Origin: Ichthyophis bannanicus
Taxonomy: Eukaryota; Chordata; Amphibia; Gymnophiona; Ichthyophiidae
Direction: 5' to 3'
DNA: 64,000 bases
Assembly: GCA_033557465.1 (NCBI GenBank)
Contig: CM066035.1
Location: forward strand, 901,387,309 to 901,451,308
Shown here: positions 62,121 through 64,000 of the stretch, piece by piece
Layout: every line of letters begins with the position of its first letter
Numbering within the stretch: the first letter of the stretch is position 1
Made by a program: the position numbers and the translations under genes
The notes under the pieces: model-generated
The model's input: only the letters and a program-made list of their open reading frames with translations
Databases searched by the model: none
What the model was told of the DNA's origin: nothing

Positions 62121-64000
62121 ATGAAGAACCACATAGCCAATACAGTCAAGGCAATCTACTTTAAACTCAGTACAATCGCTATCCGCCCCCCAAGGAACAA
62201 GAACCCAAAGAAGAGAGCAACAGCCCCATGGTTCACAGCGGATTTAAAAACCTCACTAACTCTTTTAAGAAGGCTAGAAAAACGTTGGAGAAAGTCACGC
62301 ACCAGCAGTGACCAATCAGCCTACATCCAACACCTGACGGAACATCGAAAAGCCATCACAGATAAAATCAGACAACACCACACAGATACCCTAAAACGCT
62401 CACTGAATAAGCCTCACGACTTGTTTAACTTAGTTAAAACGCTTGCCAAAGAACCTTCCCCTGACCTCCACAGCAGGATCCATCCACAGGACTATGCGAC
62501 ATATATGCAATCCAAAATGTGCAAGACTAACAAAATATTAATACCGGACCCTCCTGATGAACAAGACCACCCAGCATCGCTAACATCTTTCTCCACTCCC
62601 TCGAAGAAAACTATTGAGGATACCATCCTAGCTCTAAACACAACTACTGCGTACACAGATCCCTGCCCTGCACATTGGATAAAGGACCTGCGATGTGATA
62701 TATCCCCAATTATAGCAAGAATCGTAGACCACTCCCTCTCTACTGGCTATTTCCCATCCACTCTCAAGCAGACCTCCGTTAGACCGCTGTTAAAGAATAC
62801 CAAACTTGATCCGCAACAGGTAGAATCTTACAGGCCCATATCTAGCATACCTATGCTAGCAAAAATCATCGAGAAAATAGTGCACAGGCAATTACAGGAT
62901 CACATAGACACCTCTGCCCCACTGGATCCAGCCCAACATGGATTCAGAGAGTCACATGGGGTAGAAACACTGCTCACAACCCTCTTCAACAACATAATCT
63001 CAGGTGTGGATAACATAAGCCAGGGTTTCGCGCTTGTCTTTCTAGACATAGCAGCGGCTTTTGACTCAGTATACCACGAAATTCTTATCTACCGGCTAAG
63101 AGAAAAAGGCATCTGTGGAACAGCACTTGAATGGTGCAAATCTTACCTGTCCGATAGATGGCAACATGTCCGAGTCGACGGAGATACATCTGAACCATTC
63201 CAACAAACCCAAGGTGTACCGCAAGGATCCTCCTTATCTGCACTGATGTTTAATATATACATTCAACCCATCTGCGACATCATCAGATCCTTTAATGTCA
63301 GTTACATGATATATGCAGATGATGTTCTATTATATATGCCAATATCACTCGATTGCCTAGACCTCACTCCGCTGACTAACTGCTTTGATACCATATCAGA
63401 GTGGCTGCTATCACAAAATCTGAGAATACAACACAAAAAGACGGAAGTCCTTTTCGTCTCGAGGAACACCAACTTCACCCCTCCTAGTTGTATTAACGTA
63501 AAGGATGCCCAACTCCAAGTGAAACATGCAATACGTTACCTTGGAGTAACACTAGACCAACACCTTGACATGAAGAACCACATAGCCAATACAGTCAAGG
63601 CAATCTACTTTAAAATCAGATCCCTCAGACACCTACGCACACTACTTGAACCGGAAGACTTCCGGACCATTTATCAAGCTCTTATACTTCCCCACTTCGA
63701 CTTCTCAAATTCCATACTACAAGGACTCCCCCAGTCCACCCTGAACCCCCTGCAGCTAGCCATGAACAGTGCAGCGAGAGTACTCCTTGGGGCATCCAGG
63801 AGAGACCACATGACACCCCTTCTAAAACAGCTACACTGGCTCCCCATCCAAGCAAGGATTAGTTTCAAGACCTTGCTGCTAACGTTCAAAGCGGCTATGG
63901 GACTCACCTCTTCCTCCCTCTCCAACCTCATACAACCACTTGCTCCAAACAGGCCGCGAAGAACAGCAGAATTGAACACGCTGGTCATCCCAATAGAAAC
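62121..64000 (+). mobile_element. L2-clade LINE, 5'-truncated, runs off the window
   Basis: Begins abruptly at 62121 inside the minus-strand CR1. Its first 45 bases are a copy of 63570-63614. From 62166 onward it follows the normal L2 ORF2 order. The right end is outside the window. Confidence 0.85.
62121..64000 (+). CDS. L2 reverse transcriptase, open to window edge (partial, 626 codons)
   Basis: No stop from ATG 62121 to the last base (1880 nt). The start is created by the self-duplicated segment (MKNHIANTVKAIYFK); normal L2 sequence begins at LSTIAIRPP. The pre-RT linker (APWFTADLKTSLTLLRRL, near 62224) is followed by RT with SYRPISSIPMLAKIIEKI, FLDIAAAFDSVYHEIL (motif A, near 63040), QGVPQGSSLSALMF (motif B), YMIYADDVLLY (motif C, near 63304-63335), the thumb and the C-terminal LLKQLHWLPIQARISFK. 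The endonuclease is missing through 5' truncation, so it cannot retrotranspose alone, but the RT looks undamaged. Relative of the 37051-40260 copy. Confidence 0.85.
   Translation, partial: MKNHIANTVKAIYFKLSTIAIRPPRNKNPKKRATAPWFTADLKTSLTLLRRLEKRWRKSRTSSDQSAYIQHLTEHRKAITDKIRQHHTDTLKRSLNKPHDLFNLVKTLAKEPSPDLHSRIHPQDYATYMQSKMCKTNKILIPDPPDEQDHPASLTSFSTPSKKTIEDTILALNTTTAYTDPCPAHWIKDLRCDISPIIARIVDHSLSTGYFPSTLKQTSVRPLLKNTKLDPQQVESYRPISSIPMLAKIIEKIVHRQLQDHIDTSAPLDPAQHGFRESHGVETLLTTLFNNIISGVDNISQGFALVFLDIAAAFDSVYHEILIYRLREKGICGTALEWCKSYLSDRWQHVRVDGDTSEPFQQTQGVPQGSSLSALMFNIYIQPICDIIRSFNVSYMIYADDVLLYMPISLDCLDLTPLTNCFDTISEWLLSQNLRIQHKKTEVLFVSRNTNFTPPSCINVKDAQLQVKHAIRYLGVTLDQHLDMKNHIANTVKAIYFKIRSLRHLRTLLEPEDFRTIYQALILPHFDFSNSILQGLPQSTLNPLQLAMNSAARVLLGASRRDHMTPLLKQLHWLPIQARISFKTLLLTFKAAMGLTSSSLSNLIQPLAPNRPRRTAELNTLVIPIE

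Noticed and set aside
1..64000. CRISPR arrays, bacterial operons, host exons
   Set aside because: No regularly spaced repeats of that kind, no ribosome-binding-site organisation, and no splice-flanked conserved host exon was recognised; all coding signals trace to mobile elements.

Overview
The window is vertebrate nuclear DNA made almost entirely of transposable elements. I found no host protein-coding gene, tRNA, rRNA or CRISPR array. The mix of DIRS-like tyrosine-recombinase elements, Gmr1-like Ty3/gypsy, L2 and CR1 LINEs, L1/Tx1-type LINEs, Tc1/mariner, hAT, tRNA-derived SINEs and a gamma-like endogenous retrovirus best fits an amphibian, perhaps a caecilian. That assignment is inference; no species marker was seen.

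Left part (1-16.7 kb): a decayed L1/Tx1-type LINE (1-4495, +); a Tc1 transposon (about 4505-7290, +) split by a solo LTR (5253-6795); a 5'-truncated CR1 (+); a TA-flanked Tigger-like MITE (9557-10205); a CR1 and a SINE on the minus strand; and a minus-strand L1/Tx1 copy (13560-16700) that contains a MITE.

Middle (16.7-36 kb): a DIRS-like element (about 16722-27768, gag recognisable) carries a young Ty3/gypsy element of Gmr1 type (19871-26393). Its LTRs are 1614 bp each and differ at 5 sites. Its single long ORF encodes a SCAN-like capsid, zinc knuckle, protease and DD35E integrase, but no reverse transcriptase or RNase H. It then runs in frame into the 3' LTR, which encodes the last 338 residues. 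Two solo LTRs elsewhere (5253-6795 and 54194-55691) carry the same LTR-encoded reading frame. Further on are a 70-bp tandem array, a tRNA-SINE, an L2 fragment split by a minus-strand DIRS element (29889-34046, with inverted ends, internal complementary region, gag, RT and recombinase remnants), and a 1.6-kb non-autonomous DIRS derivative (34262-35857).

Right part (36-64 kb): a nearly full-length L2 LINE (36690-40472) in one unshifted frame with six internal stops; a structurally complete endogenous retrovirus (42197-52252) with LTRs differing at four sites, a tRNA-Gly-type primer site, open gag, pol and env, a 4-bp target duplication and a readthrough pseudoknot at the gag/pol boundary; a hAT transposon (53408-56442, 8-bp target duplication) holding a SINE and a solo LTR; a minus-strand CR1 split by an ORF1-only, half-L1-like element that is itself split by another CR1; and an L2 LINE (62121 to the window edge) open for 626 codons, whose 5' junction carries an in-frame 45-bp copy of its own downstream sequence.

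The best candidate for an undescribed system is the LTR-encoded C-terminal domain of the RT-less Gmr1-like element. The intact retrovirus and the ORF1-only LINE come next.
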